Origin: Rhodobacter sp. 24-YEA-8
GTDB lineage: Bacteria > Pseudomonadota > Alphaproteobacteria > Rhodobacterales > Rhodobacteraceae
Assembly: GCF_900105075.1 (NCBI RefSeq)
Contig: NZ_FNSK01000001.1
Location: 3,073,001 to 3,137,000, forward strand
Length of the DNA stretch: 64,000 bases
Reading direction: 5' to 3'
Shown one piece after another: positions 1-10,145 of the stretch (its first letter is position 1; each line of letters starts with the position of its first letter). A program made the translations under genes and the position numbers. The notes beneath the pieces are model-generated. The model did no database searches and was not told the origin of the DNA. It worked only from the letters and a program-made list of their open reading frames with translations.

Positions 1-78
1 ATCCAGATCTGTTCGACCTCGTCCACCGTCAATGACATCCTGAATATGGCGGTCATGGCGGCCTGCAAGGTCGGCTGA
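1..78 (+). CDS. C-terminal fragment of an unidentified protein
   Basis: The first 25 codons of frame 1 stay open to a TGA at 76-78 and read as the tail of a protein that begins before the window. The tail contains Cys-Ser-Thr-Ser-Ser and ends in Cys-Lys-Val-Gly. I do not recognise the family from so short a piece. It is reported as coding only because the frame is open from base 1 and has ordinary codon use. Confidence 0.4.
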   Translation: MQICSTSSTVNDILNMAVMAACKVG

Positions 79-439
79 TATCCGACCCCGATCTTGCTGA
101 GGCGCTGCCGGAATTGCGGCGCCTTCAGCTTAAGGTCTGGGTCTGGATCGCCGGCCTTGCGGCGGGCGGCCTGATGCTGATCTGGCTGCTGACAAGTATC
201 AGGTGGCGAAGGGGCAGGGCACCGGCCAGGGGATCAGCACCGGCGGCGTGACATTGCGCGAAAGTCATACTCATCTGCCGGCGCAATATGTTCAGAGGCA
301 GCGGGTTATTCGCCGGGCGGCAGCAGATCTTGCGGGATTTGCGTCGGGCAAGCGCTGAGATCGGCCTCGTGCTGCATTTCGCGACCGAGGCGCTGAAGGC
401 AGAGCGGGGCCTTTCCGGTCCCGCCCTGCAAGGGGTCTG
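79..439. other. Region without a confident gene; possible decayed ORF
   Basis: A frame without a clear start codon (78-245) encodes one hydrophobic stretch (about 129-185) followed by Arg-rich residues, and resembles a short single-pass membrane protein. A second frame is open from GTG 203 to TGA 356-358, and a third from ATG 288 to TAG 441-443. No single frame spans the region. This looks like a gene broken by indels or simply a non-coding stretch downstream of argG. I see no clear terminator. Confidence 0.25.
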
Positions 440-1672
440 TTAGCCCTTATTCGCCACGCGGGCGTTGCGGGTGGCGATCAGCCGCAGCCGCAATGCGTTC
501 AGGCGGATAAAGCCTGCCGCATCTTTCTGATCATAGGCACCGGCATCTTCTTCAAAGGTGACATGCTTTTCGCTGTAAAGCGAATGGTCTGACCAGCGGG
601 CGACGGTGCGCGCGACGCCTTTGTAAAGTTTCAGCTTCACGGTGCCCGAGACATATTCCTGGGTCTTGTCGATCAGGGCCTGCAGCGCCTCGCGTTCCGG
701 CGAGAACCAGAAGCCATTGTAGATCAGCTCGGCATAGCGCGGCATGATCGAGTCCTTGAGGTGACCCGCGCCGCTGTCGAGCGTGATCTGCTCGATGCCG
801 CGATGGGCTTCCAGCATGATGGTGCCGCCGGGGGTCTCGTAAACGCCGCGCGATTTCATGCCGACGAAACGGTTCTCGACGAAATCGAGCAAGCCGATGC
901 CATGCTTGCCGCCCAGTTCGTTCAGTCGGGTCAACATGGTCGCGGGCGACAGCGCTTCGCCATTCAGCGCGACGGGATCGCCCTTTTCAAAGGTGATCTC
1001 GATGAATTCGGGTGTATTCGGCGCATCTTCCACGGCGACGATGCGCGAGGCGACATAGTCGGGTGCTTCAACTGCCGGGTCTTCCAGTACGGTGCCCTCG
1101 GACGAGGTGTGCAGCAGGTTGGCATCAACCGAGAAGGGCGCCTCGCCGCGCTTGTTTTTCGCAACCGGGATCTGGTTCGCCTCGGCGAATTCCAGAAGTT
1201 TGGTGCGGGACGAAAGATCCCATTCCCGCCAGGGCGCAATCACCTGGATCGACGGATCCAGCGCGGCCACGCCGAGTTCGAACCGGACCTGGTCATTGCC
1301 TTTGCCGGTCGCGCCATGTGCCACGGCATCTGCGCCGGTGGCCTGAGCGATCTCGACGAGGTGTTTTGCTATCAGCGGGCGGGCGATCGAGGTGCCAAGC
1401 AGATAGAGCCCCTCATAGACCGCATTGGCGCGGAACATCGGGAAGACGAAATCGCGCACGAATTCCTCGCGCAGGTCGAGGATGTGGATGTTTTCCTCTT
1501 TGATCCCCAGCAGCAGCGCTTTCTGGCGCGCCGGTTCCAGCTCTTCACCCTGGCCGAGATCGGCGGTAAAGGTCACCACCTCGCAGCCATATTCGGTTTG
1601 CAGCCATTTGAGGATGATCGAAGTGTCGAGGCCGCCCGAATAGGCAAGCACGACTTTGCTGGGCTTTTTCAC
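440..1672 (-). CDS. argG: Argininosuccinate synthase
   Basis: ArgG joins citrulline and aspartate with ATP to give argininosuccinate, the penultimate step of arginine synthesis, in the cytosol. The 410-residue product has the family's usual length. Its N-terminus carries the ATP pyrophosphatase loop AYSGGLDTS (about residues 10-18), and the conserved [13 protein letters not shown] segment lies near residue 120. The start is a GTG at 1670-1672 preceded by GGAG at a normal distance, with the family N-terminus starting a few residues later. It is divergent from ilvA with about 160 bp between them. Nothing unusual is seen; identity is certain on family motifs. Confidence 0.97.
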   Translation of the reverse strand: MKKPSKVVLAYSGGLDTSIILKWLQTEYGCEVVTFTADLGQGEELEPARQKALLLGIKEENIHILDLREEFVRDFVFPMFRANAVYEGLYLLGTSIARPLIAKHLVEIAQATGADAVAHGATGKGNDQVRFELGVAALDPSIQVIAPWREWDLSSRTKLLEFAEANQIPVAKNKRGEAPFSVDANLLHTSSEGTVLEDPAVEAPDYVASRIVAVEDAPNTPEFIEITFEKGDPVALNGEALSPATMLTRLNELGGKHGIGLLDFVENRFVGMKSRGVYETPGGTIMLEAHRGIEQITLDSGAGHLKDSIMPRYAELIYNGFWFSPEREALQALIDKTQEYVSGTVKLKLYKGVARTVARWSDHSLYSEKHVTFEEDAGAYDQKDAAGFIRLNALRLRLIATRNARVANKG

Positions 1673-1830
1673 GGGAAGTGCTCCATTGCCGGTTTCGCCC
1701 GCGATTAGCGGGAAACCACAGGAAGGGCAAGCGAGGCCGCGTCATCCGGGTGTCGCCGGGCCCTTGTGACACGGCTTTTCGGCGCGGGACGGATCTTGCG
1801 CAACATCGCGCCTTGAGGCATGGCTCTGCC

Positions 1831-3078
1831 ATGACCGATTTTGTCCAAGCCGCAAGAGCCGCCGCGCGTGAGTTGCGCCAGCTGTTCCCCGAAACGCCGC
1901 TTCAGCGCAACGAGCATCTCTCGTCGCGTTATGAGGCCGATATCTGGCTGAAACGCGAAGATCTGACGCCGGTGCGCAGCTATAAGCTGCGGGGCGCCTT
2001 CAATGCGATGCGCAAGATGCGGGTGGCGGCGCCGGATCAGATGAATTTCGTCTGTGCCAGCGCGGGCAATCATGCCCAGGGCATGGCCTTTGCCTGCCGG
2101 CATTTCGGGGTGAATGGTATCATCTTCATGCCGGTGACGACGCCGCAACAAAAGATCGACAAGACCCGGATCTTTGGCGGGCCGAATGTCGAGATCGTGC
2201 TGACCGGCGACTATTTCGATCAGACGCTCGCGGCGGCGCAGGCCTTTTGCCTTGAACGCGGCGCGCATTTCCTCGCGCCTTTCGACGATCCGGATGTGAT
2301 CGAGGGCCAGGCCAGTGTCGGTGTCGAGATGCTGGAACAGCTGGGCCGGATGCCTGATCTTGTGGTTGTGCCGGTTGGCGGCGGCGGGCTGGCCGCAGGG
2401 GTGACGACCTATCTGCATGCCGTCTCGCCGCAGACCGATTTCCGCTATGTCGAGCCCATGGGCGGCGCCTGCCTGGCCGAGGCGGTGCGCCTTGGCGGGC
2501 CGCAAAAGCTGGCAAAGGTGAACAGTTTTGTCGACGGAGCGGCGGTGGCGAGATTGGGGCAGATGACCTGGGACCGGCTGAAACATGTCAGGCCCGATCA
2601 GGTGCTGCTGGCGCCCGAAGACCGGGTCTGCATCACCATGCTCGAGATGCTGAATGTCGAGGGGATTGTTCTGGAACCCGCCGGCGCGCTGTCGATCGAT
2701 GTGCTGCCGGAACTTGCCGGTCAGATCCGTGGCAAGACGGTGGTCTGTGTCACTTCGGGCAGCAATTTCGATTTCGAACGGCTGCCGGAGGTCAAGGAAC
2801 GCGCGCAGCGCTATGCCGGGCTGAAGAAGTATTTCATCCTGAGAATGCCGCAGCGCCCCGGTGCCCTGCGCGAGTTTCTGTCGATGCTGGGTCCTGACGA
2901 TGACGTGACCCGGTTTGAATATATGAAGAAATCGGCGCGGAACTTCGGTTCGATCCTGATCGGGATCGAAACCAAAGTGCATGGCGATTTCGATGCGTTC
3001 ACGGCCCGTATGGATGCGGCCGGCTTTGCCTATCGCGATATCACCGATGATGAGGCACTGGCCGAGTTTCTGATCTGA
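1831..3078 (+). CDS. ilvA: Threonine ammonia-lyase (threonine dehydratase)
   Basis: This PLP enzyme deaminates threonine to 2-oxobutyrate, the first step of isoleucine synthesis. The product is 415 residues. The PLP lysine sits in SYKLRGA (Lys52), SAGNHAQG follows near residue 77, and the phosphate-binding glycine loop GGGGLAAG is at about 183-190. A single ACT-like regulatory domain occupies roughly residues 330-415, as in the shorter IlvA class. The upstream in-frame extension to 1678 has no family resemblance, so ATG 1831 is chosen. It is divergent from argG and apparently monocistronic. A catabolic serine/threonine dehydratase is the alternative, but the C-terminal regulatory domain favours IlvA. 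Confidence 0.93.
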   Translation: MTDFVQAARAAARELRQLFPETPLQRNEHLSSRYEADIWLKREDLTPVRSYKLRGAFNAMRKMRVAAPDQMNFVCASAGNHAQGMAFACRHFGVNGIIFMPVTTPQQKIDKTRIFGGPNVEIVLTGDYFDQTLAAAQAFCLERGAHFLAPFDDPDVIEGQASVGVEMLEQLGRMPDLVVVPVGGGGLAAGVTTYLHAVSPQTDFRYVEPMGGACLAEAVRLGGPQKLAKVNSFVDGAAVARLGQMTWDRLKHVRPDQVLLAPEDRVCITMLEMLNVEGIVLEPAGALSIDVLPELAGQIRGKTVVCVTSGSNFDFERLPEVKERAQRYAGLKKYFILRMPQRPGALREFLSMLGPDDDVTRFEYMKKSARNFGSILIGIETKVHGDFDAFTARMDAAGFAYRDITDDEALAEFLI

Positions 3079-3141
3079 CGGTCTCTTTCATCCTCGTGAC
3101 CCTGAAATCCGGCAAGGCCGAGGGTGCCAGCGGGTCTGATC

Positions 3142-3744
3142 TCACTGGCCTGTCAGGGTCATAAGCGCTTCATGGCGGCTGACGAAATCACGCCGAACTT
3201 CGGCGGGCGGGCGCAGGACGATTTCAAGGCCGCGCGCCAGCGCCGGATCGGGGCGGCCGAAGAACCGGTTGGCCTCAGCCTCGGAAAAGCCCGCGATCTG
3301 CACCGCCTCCAGCCAGGCCGAGACATTATCGGCCAGCTTGATCTGTTTCTTGATCGCCGCCGGCAGCATTGAAGGCAGGCCGAATTTCAGATGGACCGCC
3401 GCTGTCAGCCTTGTGTCGAGCTCGCCATAACCTGGCCCGACGGCCGCTTTCACCGGGCTGATCATGTCACCGATCACATATTCGGGCGCGTCATGCAGCA
3501 GCGCCGCCAGCTGCCAGCGCGGCGCGATGCCGGGATTGGCGCGCGAAAAGATCGCCTCGACCAGCAGCGAATGTTCGGCGACCGAATAGGGCCAGTCGCC
3601 GCGCGTCTGCCCGTTCCAGCGCGCCACAAAGGCAAGGCCATGGGCGATATCGGCAATCTCGATATCCATCGGTGTGGGGTCCAGCAGGTCCAGCCGGCGC
3701 CCCGAGAGCATTCTTTGCCAGGCACGCGCCTGTTTCGCTGCCAT
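3142..3744 (-). CDS. HD-domain phosphohydrolase, YfbR-like
   Basis: A 200-residue cytosolic HD-family metal-dependent phosphohydrolase. The metal ligands are visible as AEHS (His58), LLHDAPE (His84-Asp85, Glu88) and a later LADN aspartate, the arrangement of YfbR-type 5'-deoxynucleotidases. The exact substrate cannot be read from sequence. It converges on ilvA and starts about 190 bp upstream of ahcY on the opposite strand. The assignment to the HD family is firm; nucleotidase activity is family knowledge, not shown here. Confidence 0.85.
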   Translation of the reverse strand: MAAKQARAWQRMLSGRRLDLLDPTPMDIEIADIAHGLAFVARWNGQTRGDWPYSVAEHSLLVEAIFSRANPGIAPRWQLAALLHDAPEYVIGDMISPVKAAVGPGYGELDTRLTAAVHLKFGLPSMLPAAIKKQIKLADNVSAWLEAVQIAGFSEAEANRFFGRPDPALARGLEIVLRPPAEVRRDFVSRHEALMTLTGQ

Positions 3745-3932
3745 TCACGGCCTCCCGCCCGGGCGCAGCCCGGAATTCTGTCGGGGCACAGCGGAAACCG
3801 ATCCGGAAACGGTCCCTGGATCGGGCATTCCGGCTGGTCCCGGGCCGTGCCGGAACCATCTTATTGCCCGTTTCCATTGCCGATGGTAAGGGGGCGCCGA
3901 GAAGGTTCAGCGGTCAGGTTCAGGAGAGAAGT

Positions 3933-5333
3933 ATGGCAACGGATTATATCGTCAAGGATATCGGCCTCGCGGATTTCGGCCGCAAGGAACTGGTTATCGC
4001 AGAGACAGAAATGCCGGGCCTGATGTCCTGCCGTGAGGAATTCGGCCCGTCGCAGCCGCTGAAAGGCGCGCGGATCGCAGGCTCTCTCCACATGACGATC
4101 CAGACCGGCGTGCTGATCGAGACGCTGAAAGCGCTCGGTGCCGATGTCCGCTGGGCGTCTTGCAATATCTTCTCGACCCAGGATCATGCGGCTGCCGCGA
4201 TTGCTGCCTCGGGCACCCCGGTCTTCGCGATCAAGGGCGAAAACCTTGAAGAATACTGGGAATATACCGACAAGATCTTCCAGTTCGGTGGCGAGGGCGG
4301 CACCTGCAACATGATCCTCGACGATGGCGGTGACGCCACGCTCTATATCCTGATCGGCGCCCGCGTTGAGGCAGGTGAGACGGATCTGATCGAGAATCCA
4401 GGCTCGGAAGAGGAAATCTGCCTCTTCAACCAGATCAAAAAGCGGCTTGCTGCGACCCCCGGCTGGTTCACCAAACAACGCGCCGAGATCAAGGGCGTGT
4501 CCGAGGAAACCACCACCGGCGTGCATCGTCTGTACGAGCTGCACAAAAAGGGCCAGCTGCCCTTCCCGGCGATCAACGTCAATGACTCGGTCACCAAGTC
4601 GAAATTCGACAATAAATATGGCTGCAAGGAATCGCTGGTCGACGGTATCCGCCGCGCCACCGACACCATGCTGGCCGGCAAAGTTGCGGTTGTCTGCGGC
4701 TATGGCGATGTGGGCAAAGGCTCGGCGGCTTCGCTGCTTGGCGCTGGTGCCCGGGTGAAAGTCACCGAAGTCGACCCGATCTGCGCGCTGCAAGCGGCTA
4801 TGGACGGGTTCGAGGTCTGCACGCTGGAAGACGCCGTCGCCACTGCCGATGTCTTCATCACCACCACCGGCAATAAGGACGTGATCCGCATCGAGCATAT
4901 GCATGCGATGAAGGACATGGCCATCGTCGGCAATATCGGCCATTTCGACAATGAAATTCAGGTCGCGAACCTGAAAAACCACAAATGGACCAATATCAAG
5001 GACCAGGTGGACATGATCGAGATGCCCTCGGGCGCCCGGATCATCCTCCTGTCGGAAGGCCGTCTGCTGAACCTCGGCAATGCGACCGGTCACCCGTCCT
5101 TCGTGATGTCAGCCTCTTTCACCAACCAGACGCTGGCTCAGATCGAGCTGTGGACCAAGGGCGAAGAGTATCAGCCCGGCGTCTATATCCTGCCGAAAGC
5201 GCTGGATGAGAAAGTGGCCCGTCTGCATCTCAAGAAAATCGGCGTTAAACTGACCGAGCTGAAAGCCGATCAGGCCGCCTATATCGGCGTGAATGTCGAC
5301 GGACCCTACAAGGCCGAACACTACCGCTACTGA
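3933..5333 (+). CDS. ahcY: S-adenosylhomocysteine hydrolase (adenosylhomocysteinase)
   Basis: AhcY splits S-adenosylhomocysteine into adenosine and homocysteine, removing the inhibitor left by SAM-dependent methylation. The product is 466 residues, with N-terminal substrate-binding motifs ([14 protein letters not shown]), the conserved DNKYGCKES segment, the NAD-binding loop [10 protein letters not shown] (about 256-265), and the family C-terminus ending in KAEHYRY. ATG 3933 is preceded by CAGGAGAG, while the longer upstream frame to 3672 is unlike the family. An intrinsic terminator lies just downstream, so the gene looks monocistronic. No convincing SAH or SAM riboswitch is seen in the leader. 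Confidence 0.97.
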   Translation: MATDYIVKDIGLADFGRKELVIAETEMPGLMSCREEFGPSQPLKGARIAGSLHMTIQTGVLIETLKALGADVRWASCNIFSTQDHAAAAIAASGTPVFAIKGENLEEYWEYTDKIFQFGGEGGTCNMILDDGGDATLYILIGARVEAGETDLIENPGSEEEICLFNQIKKRLAATPGWFTKQRAEIKGVSEETTTGVHRLYELHKKGQLPFPAINVNDSVTKSKFDNKYGCKESLVDGIRRATDTMLAGKVAVVCGYGDVGKGSAASLLGAGARVKVTEVDPICALQAAMDGFEVCTLEDAVATADVFITTTGNKDVIRIEHMHAMKDMAIVGNIGHFDNEIQVANLKNHKWTNIKDQVDMIEMPSGARIILLSEGRLLNLGNATGHPSFVMSASFTNQTLAQIELWTKGEEYQPGVYILPKALDEKVARLHLKKIGVKLTELKADQAAYIGVNVDGPYKAEHYRY

Positions 5334-5359
5334 TCGCTCACGCCTTTCGGCATATGCGC

Positions 5360-5395
5360 GCGCCCCGTCTCTTCTGAGGCGGGGCGCCATTTTTT
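5360..5395 (+). terminator. Intrinsic terminator of ahcY
   Basis: An 8-bp GC stem (5360-5367 pairing with 5380-5387), with further CTC/GAG pairing inside the loop, is followed by a run of six T at 5390-5395. It lies 26 bp after the ahcY stop codon. Confidence 0.85.
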
Positions 5396-5480
5396 CCCAT
5401 TGCCGTTTGAGGCTGACCGCATAAACTCTGCCGCGACCCCGTATTGTGGGGGGGTTTCTGGGAAAATAGCGAGGACAGCT

Positions 5481-5822
5481 ATGGGCAAGCGGGACGAACT
5501 GATCGCCAAATATGCCGACGATCTGAAGAACAAATGCGGCGTGACGCCGGATCTGGACCTTCTTACCAAGGTCACAATCGGCTGTGGTCCGACGATCTAT
5601 AACGCGGATTCCTCGACCGTCGCGGCCTCGGATCCGGAAGAGCTGGCCCGGGTGAAAGCCAGTTTCCTGATCAAGAAGCTGGGCCTTGCCGACAGCGCGG
5701 CGCTGGATGAAGGCATCAATGCCGCGATTGAGACCTATGGTAAATCCGAGCGCAACAAATACCGCGCCGTGTTCTATTATCTGCTTGTTAAACATTTCGG
5801 AAAAGACGGCGCTTACGCCTGA
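5481..5822 (+). CDS. DUF2853 family protein
   Basis: A 113-residue, soluble, lysine-rich protein with the conserved DUF2853 pattern: a KYADDLK N-terminal helix, a GVTPD turn, and a KYRAVFYYLLVKHFGK C-terminal helix. The function of the family is unknown. ATG 5481 follows GAGGA at a suitable distance. The gene stands alone between two terminators (5360-5395 and 5886-5919), so it has its own promoter somewhere in 5396-5480. Confidence 0.85.
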   Translation: MGKRDELIAKYADDLKNKCGVTPDLDLLTKVTIGCGPTIYNADSSTVAASDPEELARVKASFLIKKLGLADSAALDEGINAAIETYGKSERNKYRAVFYYLLVKHFGKDGAYA

Positions 5823-5885
5823 TCACGCCGGTCCGGATCCGCTCCGGATTGTAACCGGATCAATCCGACAGATTGTCATTCTCTT

Positions 5886-5919
5886 AAAGCCGCGTCATGG
5901 TGACGCGGCTTTCTGTTTT
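5886..5919 (+). terminator. Intrinsic terminator of the DUF2853 gene
   Basis: A perfect 12-bp stem, 5886-5897 with 5901-5912, encloses a TGG loop and is followed by a T-rich tail to 5919. It lies between the DUF2853 gene and the Fsr-like transporter and argues against any start of the latter inside the stem. Confidence 0.9.
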
Positions 5920-5932
5920 CGCGCAGGTCGTC

Positions 5933-7135
5933 ATGTCCACCAATGTCCAAAGCAGCACAACCGTGGAAACCACGGTGGTTCCGATCGTGCTCGCCGTCTC
6001 TATGGGTCATCTTCTCAATGACCTGATGCAAAGCCTTATCCCGGCTTCCTTCCCGTTATTCGAGGAGAAATTCTCGCTGAGCTTTACCCAGATTGGGCTG
6101 ATTACCCTTGTTTTTCAGGGGATTGGTTCGATCTTGCAACCGCTGGTCGGTTATTACACGGACCGGCGTCCGATGCCCTATGCGCTGTCGCTCGGGATGC
6201 TGTCGACCGGGGTCGGGCTGATCGCGCTGGCCCATGCCACAAGTTTCGCGATGATCCTCTGGTCGGTCGCGCTGGTCGGGCTGGGCTCGGCGATCTTCCA
6301 TCCCGAGAGTTCGCGCATCGCGCGGCTGGCGGCAGGGATGCGGCCGGGCTTTGCGCAAAGCCTGTTCCAGGTCGGCGGCAATGCCGGCACCGCGCTTGGC
6401 CCGCTGGCAGCGGCCTTTGTCGTCATGGCCCAGGGTCAGCTTTCGATCCAGCTTTTCGCCGGGGTCGCGCTCGCGGGGATGCTGCTGCTGGCGGCGGTCG
6501 GGCGCTGGTATACCCAGGTGGGCGCCGGCCGGCTGGTTGCGCGCAAGACGCGGCTGAAGACCGTGGTGCCGCTGCCGCCCGAGGTCGTGCGTCGGGGCAT
6601 GTTCCTGCTGATCCTGCTGATGATGTCGAAATTCATCTATTCGGTCAGTTTCTCCAGCTACTACACCTTCTACCTGATGAAGCAGTTTGCCATTCCGGCC
6701 GAACAGGCGCAGGTCTGCCTCTTCATCTTCCTCTCTGCTGTGGCGGCAGGGACGATCATCGGCGGTCCGATCGGCGATAAGATCGGACGGCGGAAGGTGA
6801 TTCTCTGGTCGATCTTCGGCATTCTGCCGCTGACCATCGTATTGCCCTGGCTGCCGCTGATCCCGAATGTGATCGTGGCCTCTGTGGCGGGGCTGATGCT
6901 GGCCTCGGCCTTCCCGGCAATGGTGGTCTATGCCCAGGATCTGATGCCGCAAAATACCGGCATGGTCGCCGGTCTTCTGTTCGGCCTGGCCTTTGGCATC
7001 GCGGCCATCGGGGCGGCGGCGCTTGGCGTGCTGGCGGATGAATATGGCATCATCACCGTCTACAAGATCTGCGCCTTCCTGCCTTTGATCGGCGTTGTCG
7101 CGATCTTCCTGCCCAATCCGCGCGTTACACACTGA
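5933..7135 (+). CDS. MFS transporter, fosmidomycin-resistance (Fsr) type
   Basis: A 400-residue inner-membrane protein with about 12 hydrophobic segments. It resembles the Fsr branch of the major facilitator superfamily: an N-terminal SMGHLLNDLMQSLIPA signature, a YYTDRRPMP loop between early helices, and GDKIGRRKV in the second half. Family members export fosmidomycin and other small molecules; the natural substrate here is not known. ATG 5933 is chosen because the alternative start at 5897 falls inside the upstream terminator stem. A strong terminator follows at 7159, so the gene is a single-gene unit. Confidence 0.85.
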   Translation: MSTNVQSSTTVETTVVPIVLAVSMGHLLNDLMQSLIPASFPLFEEKFSLSFTQIGLITLVFQGIGSILQPLVGYYTDRRPMPYALSLGMLSTGVGLIALAHATSFAMILWSVALVGLGSAIFHPESSRIARLAAGMRPGFAQSLFQVGGNAGTALGPLAAAFVVMAQGQLSIQLFAGVALAGMLLLAAVGRWYTQVGAGRLVARKTRLKTVVPLPPEVVRRGMFLLILLMMSKFIYSVSFSSYYTFYLMKQFAIPAEQAQVCLFIFLSAVAAGTIIGGPIGDKIGRRKVILWSIFGILPLTIVLPWLPLIPNVIVASVAGLMLASAFPAMVVYAQDLMPQNTGMVAGLLFGLAFGIAAIGAAALGVLADEYGIITVYKICAFLPLIGVVAIFLPNPRVTH

Positions 7136-7158
7136 ACCCGTTGGATTTGCGATAAATG

Positions 7159-7195
7159 AAGGGCGCTTCGGATTTGTCCGAAGCGCCCTTTTCTG
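7159..7195 (+). terminator. Intrinsic terminator of the Fsr-like gene
   Basis: A perfect 14-bp stem (7159-7172 with 7177-7190) encloses a four-base loop and runs directly into TTTTC. It is the strongest terminator in the window. Confidence 0.9.
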
Positions 7196-7302
7196 TCACT
7201 GTAACCCTGTCGGCGGCAGAAGCCCGGGACCTTTATCTCAACACGTGCGGGGTGCATGTGGGGTGGAAGGAGGGTCCTGCAGGGGTGCGGGGCCCTCCGA
7301 AT

Positions 7303-7725
7303 TTAATACGGCTCAACCCCACCCATAAGACAGATGATTTCCCATTCCGCAGGGCTGACAGGCTGAACTGAAAGCCGCGTATTGTTCACCAGAACCATCT
7401 GTTCCAGGCCCGGGGTCACCTTGGCCTCATCCAGCGTGATATGCCGCGTCAGCGGTTTAATCGCCCTGATCCAGACGCAGTCCCAGCGGGGATCCTCGGT
7501 GGTGCTGTCGGGGGCGCTTTCGCGGCAGACCTCGACAATGCCGACCACTTCCTTGCCGATATTCGAATGGTAGAAAAAGCCGCGATCGCCGATCTTCATC
7601 GCCCGCATATTGTTGCGCGCCTGGTAGTTCCGCACGCCGTTCCATTCCTCGCCCACGTCACCTTTGGCAACCTGGGCATCCCAGGACCAGGTGTCGGGTT
7701 CGGATTTGAAAAGCCAGTAATTCAT
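7303..7725 (-). CDS. EVE domain protein
   Basis: A 140-residue protein made of one EVE domain (PUA-like fold). The hallmarks are MNYWLFKSEP and WSWD at the N-terminus, WNGVRNYQARNNMR near residue 35, and GFFYHSNIGKEVVGIVEV. EVE domains are thought to bind modified bases or nucleotides. ATG 7725 gives an ATGA overlap with the upstream yciI-like gene and the family N-terminus, so it is preferred over ATG 7743. It is the last gene of the tsaD-gpsA-yciI-EVE unit; a tRNA- or nucleic-acid-related role would suit the tsaD context but is inference. Confidence 0.88.
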   Translation of the reverse strand: MNYWLFKSEPDTWSWDAQVAKGDVGEEWNGVRNYQARNNMRAMKIGDRGFFYHSNIGKEVVGIVEVCRESAPDSTTEDPRWDCVWIRAIKPLTRHITLDEAKVTPGLEQMVLVNNTRLSVQPVSPAEWEIICLMGGVEPY

Positions 7726-7994
7726 CCGATCACCTTTTTCCATTCGCGGATGGTGACATCCTGGAACAATCCGGCCTGGGCGTAAGGGTCTGCCGCGGCC
7801 CAGGCGCGGGCCTGGTCAAGGCTGTCAACGGTCAGGATCACCAGGCTTCCGATCATCGCGCCATCGCTGTCCAGAAACGGGCCGGCCATTTCTACGATCC
7901 CGGTCCCGGCAATATAGGCCAGATGGGCATCACGATTGGCCTTGCGGGTCTCGAGATGGCCCGGCTTATCGATGCAGATGAGGGCTGCGCGCAT
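7722..7994 (-). CDS. YciI-like protein
   Basis: A 90-residue YciI-family protein of the dimeric ferredoxin-like (alpha-beta barrel) fold. HLAYIAGTGIVEMAGPF holds the conserved His and GPF, and DPYAQAGLF the conserved Asp-Pro-Tyr. The family is small and cytosolic, with poorly defined, sometimes dehydrochlorinase-like, activity. It starts 3 bp after the gpsA stop and overlaps the EVE gene by four bases, so it is co-transcribed and probably translationally coupled. Confidence 0.85.
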   Translation of the reverse strand: MRAALICIDKPGHLETRKANRDAHLAYIAGTGIVEMAGPFLDSDGAMIGSLVILTVDSLDQARAWAAADPYAQAGLFQDVTIREWKKVIG

Positions 7995-7997
7995 GTC

Positions 7998-8948
7998 TCA
8001 CTCCTGTTTCAGCGGGCGCGACATCAGGTCCCTGACCGCTTCTCCCAGATTGATTTCGCCTGCGACCAGCCGGGCGACCATGGCGGTCACCGGCATGTCG
8101 ATCTTCTTTTCACCTGCGAGCCGCGTTGCCGCCTGGGCGGTCGCGACCCCCTCGACCGTGGCCTTTACCGCGTCGCGGCCCTGTCCAAGTGCCAGCCCAT
8201 GCGAGAAATTCCGCGACTGTTCCGAGGTGCAGGTCAGGATCAGATCGCCCAGACCCGAGAGGCCTGCCAGAGTTTCGGCGCGCGCGCCAAGAGCGACCGC
8301 GAGCCGGCTCATCTCGGCATAGCCCCGGGTGATCAGCGCGGCACGGGCGGAATCGCCAAAACCCGCGCCGATCACAACGCCGGCGGCAATCGCGATTACG
8401 TTTTTCAGCGCGCCGCCCAGTTGTGCGCCGGTCACATCATCGCTGCGATAAAGCCGCAGCGTCTGGGTCGACAGCAGATGTTGCAAAGCCTCGGCGCGGG
8501 GGCAATCACTGGCGAGCGTCAGCGCCGTTGGCAGGCCCCGCGCGATGTCGGCGGCAAAGCTCGGGCCGGTCAGCACGGCTTTCGCCCCGCTAGCCCCCGC
8601 CGCCGCCATCACTTCGGCCGGGCCTTGCAGCGTGGTCAGGTCAATGCCCTTGGAACAGGCGACGAGGTCGGTGTTCAGAAGTTCCGGGGCCTCGGCAAGG
8701 AAACCGCGCATCGCCTGCATCGGCATGGCCAGAAGAACCGCCTCGCATTCTGCCAGATCCGCCAGCGTGTCACGGATCGAGATCCGTTCCGGCAGCGAGA
8801 TGCCCGGCAGTTTGTCCGCCTCGCGCTGGCTGCGCATCCGGTCGCGTGCCGCGGTATCGCGGGCCCAGAGCCGCACTTCGCGCCCGTCTTTGGCCAGTGT
8901 GACCGCAAGGGCCGCTCCGAAGGCCCCGGCACCTGCGATCCCGATCAT
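7998..8948 (-). CDS. gpsA: Glycerol-3-phosphate dehydrogenase [NAD(P)+]
   Basis: GpsA reduces dihydroxyacetone phosphate to sn-glycerol-3-phosphate for phospholipid synthesis. The 316-residue product begins with the Rossmann motif [13 protein letters not shown]. It has the conserved ACSKGID segment containing the catalytic region, VLTGPSFA, and GDLILTCTS with SRN of the C-terminal domain. The start overlaps the tsaD stop as ATGA. Coupling to tsaD and yciI is common in this order. No anomaly is seen. Confidence 0.95.
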   Translation of the reverse strand: MIGIAGAGAFGAALAVTLAKDGREVRLWARDTAARDRMRSQREADKLPGISLPERISIRDTLADLAECEAVLLAMPMQAMRGFLAEAPELLNTDLVACSKGIDLTTLQGPAEVMAAAGASGAKAVLTGPSFAADIARGLPTALTLASDCPRAEALQHLLSTQTLRLYRSDDVTGAQLGGALKNVIAIAAGVVIGAGFGDSARAALITRGYAEMSRLAVALGARAETLAGLSGLGDLILTCTSEQSRNFSHGLALGQGRDAVKATVEGVATAQAATRLAGEKKIDMPVTAMVARLVAGEINLGEAVRDLMSRPLKQE

Positions 8949-10027
8949 GCCTTCGCCCCCCGTTTCCCTGACCCCAGCATCGGCGCGGCGCTTTCATCCA
9001 GCGGCCAGCGCGAGCGGGCGATGAGGGCCGAGCTGTCTTGCGCATCAGAAAGAAAACGCTCGATCCCGGCCCAGGCGATCATCGCGCCATTATCGGTACA
9101 AAGCCGCAAGGGGGGGGCCAGGAAATCTGCGCCGGCGGCATCACAAACAGTCTCTAACCTTGCCCGAATGGCCTGATTTGCTGCGACACCGCCCGCCACT
9201 GCCAGCACGGGCGCGGGAAAAAGCTCCAGCGCACGCCGGGTCTTTTCGGCCAGAACCGAGGCCACAGCCTCCTGAAACCCGGCGCAAAGATCTCGGCGGT
9301 CTTGCAGCATCAGCCCGCCTTTCTCTGCGATGATCGCATCGCGCGCCCGCAGCACGGCGGTTTTCAGCCCCGAGAACGACAGATCGCAGCCCGGCCGATC
9401 CAGCAGCGGGCGCGGAAAGCGGAACCGTTTCGCATCGCCGAGGGCGGCCTCGCGTTCAACATGCGGCCCGCCAGGTTGTGGCAGGCCGAGGAGTTTCGCG
9501 ATCTTGTCAAAAGCTTCGCCCGGCGCATCATCGATGGTCGACCCGAGGCGGCGGAAGTTTTCCGGCCCTTCGACAGCAAGAAACTGGCAATGCCCGCCCG
9601 AGACGAGCAGCATGAGATAGGGATAAGCGATGCCATCGGTCAGGCGCGGCGTCAGCGCATGGCCGGCGAGGTGGTTCACCGCGACCAGAGGCAGGCCGGT
9701 TGCCGCAGCGAGACCTTTTGCCAGCATCAGCCCGGACAAAAGCCCGCCGATCAGGCCCGGGCCCGCCGTGACCGCGATTCCATCAAGGTCACGCAGCCCG
9801 AGGCCCGCCTCGCGCAAGGCGGCCTCGACCGCATAGTCCAGCCGTTCGGCATGGGCACGGGCGGCGATTTCAGGCACCACGCCGCCAAAGGGCGCATGCA
9901 ATGTCGCCTGACCCTCGACCACGGAAGACAGGATTTCGGCCTCGCCTGTGGCATGGCGACGCACGACCGCGGCCGCCGTATCATCGCAGCTTGATTCAAT
10001 CCCGAGAAAGATCGTCGTTTCCGTCAT
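8945..10027 (-). CDS. tsaD: tRNA N6-threonylcarbamoyladenosine transferase TsaD
   Basis: TsaD, with TsaB, TsaE and TsaC elsewhere, transfers threonylcarbamoyl to A37 of ANN-decoding tRNAs. The 360-residue product shows [10 protein letters not shown] at the N-terminus, the metal-binding His pair in NHLAGHAL (His119, His123), [21 protein letters not shown], and [12 protein letters not shown]. Start ATG 10027 fits the family N-terminus; an in-frame ATG at 10039 would add only four residues. It is the first gene of a four-gene operon divergent from hemD. Confidence 0.96.
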   Translation of the reverse strand: MTETTIFLGIESSCDDTAAAVVRRHATGEAEILSSVVEGQATLHAPFGGVVPEIAARAHAERLDYAVEAALREAGLGLRDLDGIAVTAGPGLIGGLLSGLMLAKGLAAATGLPLVAVNHLAGHALTPRLTDGIAYPYLMLLVSGGHCQFLAVEGPENFRRLGSTIDDAPGEAFDKIAKLLGLPQPGGPHVEREAALGDAKRFRFPRPLLDRPGCDLSFSGLKTAVLRARDAIIAEKGGLMLQDRRDLCAGFQEAVASVLAEKTRRALELFPAPVLAVAGGVAANQAIRARLETVCDAAGADFLAPPLRLCTDNGAMIAWAGIERFLSDAQDSSALIARSRWPLDESAAPMLGSGKRGAKA

Positions 10028-10145
10028 GGCGCCTGGCATTCCCGGGCGGCGCGGCTTGTGGCGCGACCCTTCCTGCAGGTAGCATCCGCCCCGGCATCAG
10101 ACAATGCCGGAAGACAATCCAGCCAGCGCGGAGAGGCCCCGGCGC

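Noticed and set aside
3745..3932. SAH or SAM riboswitch upstream of ahcY
   Set aside because: I looked for the conserved SAH-riboswitch core and SAM-II/SAM-SAH patterns in the leader and found no convincing match; only a GC-rich region with an ordinary ribosome site.
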